Of a DNA stretch of 48,253 bases, positions 45,952 through 48,253 are shown in pieces. The notes under the pieces were generated by a model. That model was not told the origin of the DNA. It did no database searches and saw only the letters and a list, made by a program, of their open reading frames with translations. Where the stretch lies: the NCBI GenBank assembly GCA_946546825.1, contig CAMNOK010000005.1, positions 1-48,253 on the forward strand, given 5' to 3'. A program made the translations under genes and the position numbers. The first letter of the stretch is position 1. Every line of letters starts with the position of its first letter. Source of the stretch: an uncultured bacterium. Lineage in GTDB: Bacteria > Bacteroidota > Bacteroidia > Bacteroidales > Bacteroidaceae.

Positions 45952-47042
45952 GTAAAAAAATATCAGGGGAGTCAAAAAGAAAAAAAATTGCAGTTGTCAT
46001 TCAAGGTAACGTCGGGGGAGCTGAACGAATAGCGGTTACCGTAACGGGAGGGCTTGATTCGCAATTATATGATGTCACTTATTATTTGGTTGGAATGACA
46101 GATGAAAATTGCTATGCAATTGAAAAATTTATCCCTCGTCAATGGAAGGTACATCATATTAAGAAAACACATTCAGCAATCCTGCTGATAAAGTTTTTTG
46201 GGGTCTTATTTAAAGAACGTCCTGATACCGTCTTTTCCACAACTTTATATATCAATGGAAAATTATTGTTATTAAGGAAGTTTTTTCCAAACATGAAATT
46301 TATTATACGATGTGAAAATTATCTATATACATTCAAAAGTAAACAATTGAACTTGATAAGGAATACATATAAGAATGCTGATTTGATTATAGCTCAAACA
46401 GAAGAAATGAAAGAAGAACTTATAGACCGAATGCATATAGATGGTAAGATGATAAAGGTTCTTCATAATCCGATAGACAAAATCACAATAGATAAAAAAA
46501 TAGAATGTGGAACAAATCCATATCCCCAGAATGCGGCAATAAACTTTTGTGCATGTGGTAGATTAACACGTCAGAAGGGTTTTGACTTGTTAATAATGGC
46601 TTTCTCTATTGTAAAGGAAACAATACCAAATGCTCACCTCTATATTATAGGAAACAATGAAGGGCCTAGAAGAGAGTATTTTGATGTGCTGCGTGATTTG
46701 ACAAGCAATTATGGGGTATTAAATGATGTCACATTTTTGGGCTATCAAGAAAATCCATACATTTACATGAAATATGCAGATTGCTTTGTTCTTTCAAGCA
46801 GGTGGGAGGGGTTGCCTAACGTCATGTTGGAATCTTTGTATGTAGGAACTCCTGTTGCGGCCTTTCAATGCATCCCTATAGTTGAACGCATCATTAATGA
46901 TGGAGAAGATGGATTTCTTGCAGAGAAAGAGAATGTCAAGTCTCTTTCAGATGCCATGACAAAAGCATGCAAACTCGGGCGGATTAAACTTTCATTTAAA
47001 CTATGCTCCGTAGAAGATTTTCAAAGGATTTTTTCCATGTGA
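45948..47042 (+). CDS. Family 4 glycosyltransferase
   Basis: This is a 364-residue GT-B retaining enzyme. The N-terminal domain begins KKIAVVIQGNVGGAERIAV (glycine-rich loop for the acceptor). The C-terminal donor domain has CGRLTRQKGFDLLI near 200, FLGYQENPYIYMKYADCFVL near 263 and SRWEGLPNVMLESL near 285, containing the E-x7-E signature. It adds a sugar from an NDP donor to the lipid-linked repeat unit. DNA here is strongly A+T-rich. Its ATG overlaps the end of the preceding acyltransferase remnant. Confidence 0.9.
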   Translation: MSKKISGESKRKKIAVVIQGNVGGAERIAVTVTGGLDSQLYDVTYYLVGMTDENCYAIEKFIPRQWKVHHIKKTHSAILLIKFFGVLFKERPDTVFSTTLYINGKLLLLRKFFPNMKFIIRCENYLYTFKSKQLNLIRNTYKNADLIIAQTEEMKEELIDRMHIDGKMIKVLHNPIDKITIDKKIECGTNPYPQNAAINFCACGRLTRQKGFDLLIMAFSIVKETIPNAHLYIIGNNEGPRREYFDVLRDLTSNYGVLNDVTFLGYQENPYIYMKYADCFVLSSRWEGLPNVMLESLYVGTPVAAFQCIPIVERIINDGEDGFLAEKENVKSLSDAMTKACKLGRIKLSFKLCSVEDFQRIFSM

Positions 47043-47099
47043 ACAGTGATATAATGTAAAATATGCTAAGAAAATTGATACTATTAAGAAGTAAAAACA

Positions 47100-47756
47100 A
47101 TGAATATAAAACGCAGATTAAGAAATGAAATAAGAGGAATAGGTAATAAAATCTTATCATCATACCGAAAAGGATTGATCGCAGAAGGAAAAGACGATTT
47201 TACTATTATCTCCAATACCTGTTGGGCTGGAAGTGTGTACAGATATTTTGGATTGCCATATAATACTCCTACTGTTGGTTGTGGTTTTTTTGCTGACGAT
47301 TATATAAGATTTTTAAGCGATCTGAAAGGTTATCTAAAAACAGAATTGATAATGTTTCCAGCAGAAGAGTCTCGCCACTATGAAACGATTTTAACCCAAC
47401 CTTTGAAATTTCAAAAATGTCCCTATGGACGTTTAGGAGATGTAGAAGTTCGCTTTGCCCATTACAAGACTCCAGAGGAAGCCCATTTTCATTGGGAACA
47501 AAGAAAAAAGAGAGTTAATTTTAACCACTTGATAATTAAGTTCTCAGAACATTTGGAATGTACTAAAGATCATATTATGACATTTGACAATTTGCCATAT
47601 CATGATAAATTCGTATTTACTGCACATGATTATAATATTTCATCACAAATAATATTTGAAGAGTTTCTGTCGCTTGGCGATGTAAAAGATGACACTTTAC
47701 ATTACAATAAGTACATTAATCTCGTGGACATGGTTAATGGTACGATGTTTATTTAG
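47100..47756 (+). CDS. DUF1919 exopolysaccharide biosynthesis protein
   Basis: This is a 218-residue soluble protein matching DUF1919. FTIISNTCWAGSVYRYFGLPYNTPTVG near 35, DYIRFLSDLKGYL, CPYGRLGDVEVRFAHYKTPEEAHFHW near 118 and RKKRVNFNHLIIKF are the conserved pieces. Members occur in capsule and exopolysaccharide clusters and are thought to be glycan-modifying or glycosyltransferase-like, but no reaction is established. It is the last polysaccharide gene in the window. Its TAG at 47754-47756 is immediately followed by the PD-(D/E)XK remnant. Confidence 0.85.
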   Translation: MNIKRRLRNEIRGIGNKILSSYRKGLIAEGKDDFTIISNTCWAGSVYRYFGLPYNTPTVGCGFFADDYIRFLSDLKGYLKTELIMFPAEESRHYETILTQPLKFQKCPYGRLGDVEVRFAHYKTPEEAHFHWEQRKKRVNFNHLIIKFSEHLECTKDHIMTFDNLPYHDKFVFTAHDYNISSQIIFEEFLSLGDVKDDTLHYNKYINLVDMVNGTMFI

Positions 47757-47950
47757 GCATGGTGGTGTGGATGGCCTGCAAGACATACGTCTTTGAGATG
47801 AAGGTCAGTGGAACAGCCCGCGAAGCCCTTGAGCAGATAGACAGCAAGAGTTATGCCCTCCCCTTCAATGCTGAAGTACGGGAAGTTGTAAAGGTCGGAG
47901 TGAAGTTCAACAAAGAAACACGCACGCCCGAGGATTGGGTGGTGAACTGA
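47757..47950 (+). pseudogene. C-terminal remnant of an AAA-ATPase/PD-(D/E)XK gene
   Basis: About 64 codons match the end of the protein encoded at 32083: MVV, TYVFEMKVSGTAREALEQID, then VVKVGVKFNKETRTPEDWV. The ExK of the nuclease core survives, but the aspartate before MVV is replaced by sequence from the neighbouring junction, so it cannot be a working nuclease. Similarity begins within a base or two of the DUF1919 stop. It is followed by the start of a second copy. Confidence 0.85.
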
Positions 47951-47997
47951 ATAGCTAGCGAAATGGCCTTTTTGTCAAAACGTATAAACATAGAACT

Positions 47998-48253
47998 ATG
48001 CAAGAAAGACGATACCCTGTAGGAATACAGACATTCTCACGTGTCATTCGTGAAGGTCTTGTGTATGTGGACAAGACCGACCTTGTGTGGCAACTTGCCC
48101 ACTATTCCCCATATGTTTTCTTGAGTCGTCCGCGCCGCTTCGGCAAGTCGCTGCTCACCTCCACGCTGGCATCCTACTTTGAAGGTGACAGGGACTTATT
48201 CAAAGGGCTGAAGATCATGGAGCTGGAGCAGGAGTGGCACCAATATCCTGTGA
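47998..48253 (+). CDS. AAA-ATPase-like/PD-(D/E)XK protein, N-terminus only (runs off window)
   Basis: The first 85 codons of a relative of the 32083 protein are present and in frame to the window edge. YPVGIQTFSRVI, VYVDKTDLVWQLAHYSPYVF and the Walker A-like RPRRFGKSLLTSTL agree closely with that protein. Whether the full gene is intact cannot be seen. Unlike the copy at 32083, no TAnnTTTG promoter is visible in the 47-base gap before it. Confidence 0.85.
   Translation, partial: MQERRYPVGIQTFSRVIREGLVYVDKTDLVWQLAHYSPYVFLSRPRRFGKSLLTSTLASYFEGDRDLFKGLKIMELEQEWHQYPV

Noticed and set aside
32083..48253. Insertion sequences flanking the polysaccharide locus
   Set aside because: No transposase-like frames or terminal inverted repeats were seen; the flanking genes belong to an ATPase/nuclease family instead.

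Overview
The window looks like chromosomal DNA of a gut-type Bacteroidales bacterium, most like Prevotella and its relatives. Evidence is the recurrent Bacteroidota promoter pattern (TTG, 19-20 bases, TAnnTTTG), weak or absent Shine-Dalgarno sites, glycan-degrading enzymes (GH51, GH43), an S46 dipeptidyl-peptidase, an OprO/P-type porin and a NusG-like UpxY regulator heading a surface-polysaccharide operon. The genus is an inference; no rRNA gene is present.

Positions 1-33700 are mostly backbone with ordinary composition. In order: tRNA-Leu(CAA); mannose-1-phosphate guanylyltransferase; a greA-HIT operon on the minus strand; an ABC ATPase translationally coupled to a pyridoxal-kinase-like gene; a UPF1-like helicase; GH51 arabinofuranosidase; a Tat module (tatA, tatC, a membrane iron-sulfur protein with an internal Tat motif, and a Tat-signal lipoprotein aldo/keto reductase); a small membrane protein; GH43; metG; a 750-base gene-free stretch full of repeats; a sugar-kinase-like gene; trpS; a fused SpmAB-type transporter; a polysaccharide flippase; a DPP7-like peptidase; a porin plus sodium/solute symporter; a family 2 glycosyltransferase; a 938-residue secreted protein with an internal duplication; and an AAA-ATPase/PD-(D/E)XK protein.

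Positions 33735-47756 form one plus-strand polysaccharide operon. It begins with a structured leader carrying an ops-like hairpin and a UpxY antiterminator. It then encodes an acyltransferase, an aldo/keto reductase, an unknown protein, a MenD-like thiamine-diphosphate enzyme, Wzx flippase, pyruvyltransferase, a frameshifted acetyltransferase, glycosyltransferases, a Wzy-like polymerase, a phosphoribosyltransferase-like protein, another acetyltransferase and a DUF1919 protein. From about 34500 the DNA is visibly richer in A+T. The locus contains three broken genes, and decayed fragments directly abut stop codons of intact genes. It is bracketed by relatives of the AAA-ATPase/PD-(D/E)XK gene: an intact copy before it, and after it a C-terminal fragment followed by the start of another copy running off the window. 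This pattern suggests a modular, recombining capsule or exopolysaccharide locus. No initiating sugar-phosphate transferase or Wza/Wzc export genes are in the window, so the pathway depends on genes elsewhere.

The most interesting items are the polysaccharide locus with its paired flanking ATPase/nuclease genes, its unusual TPP-enzyme/reductase and phosphoribosyltransferase-like members, the self-contained Tat redox module, and the palindromic 22-base repeat array after metG.
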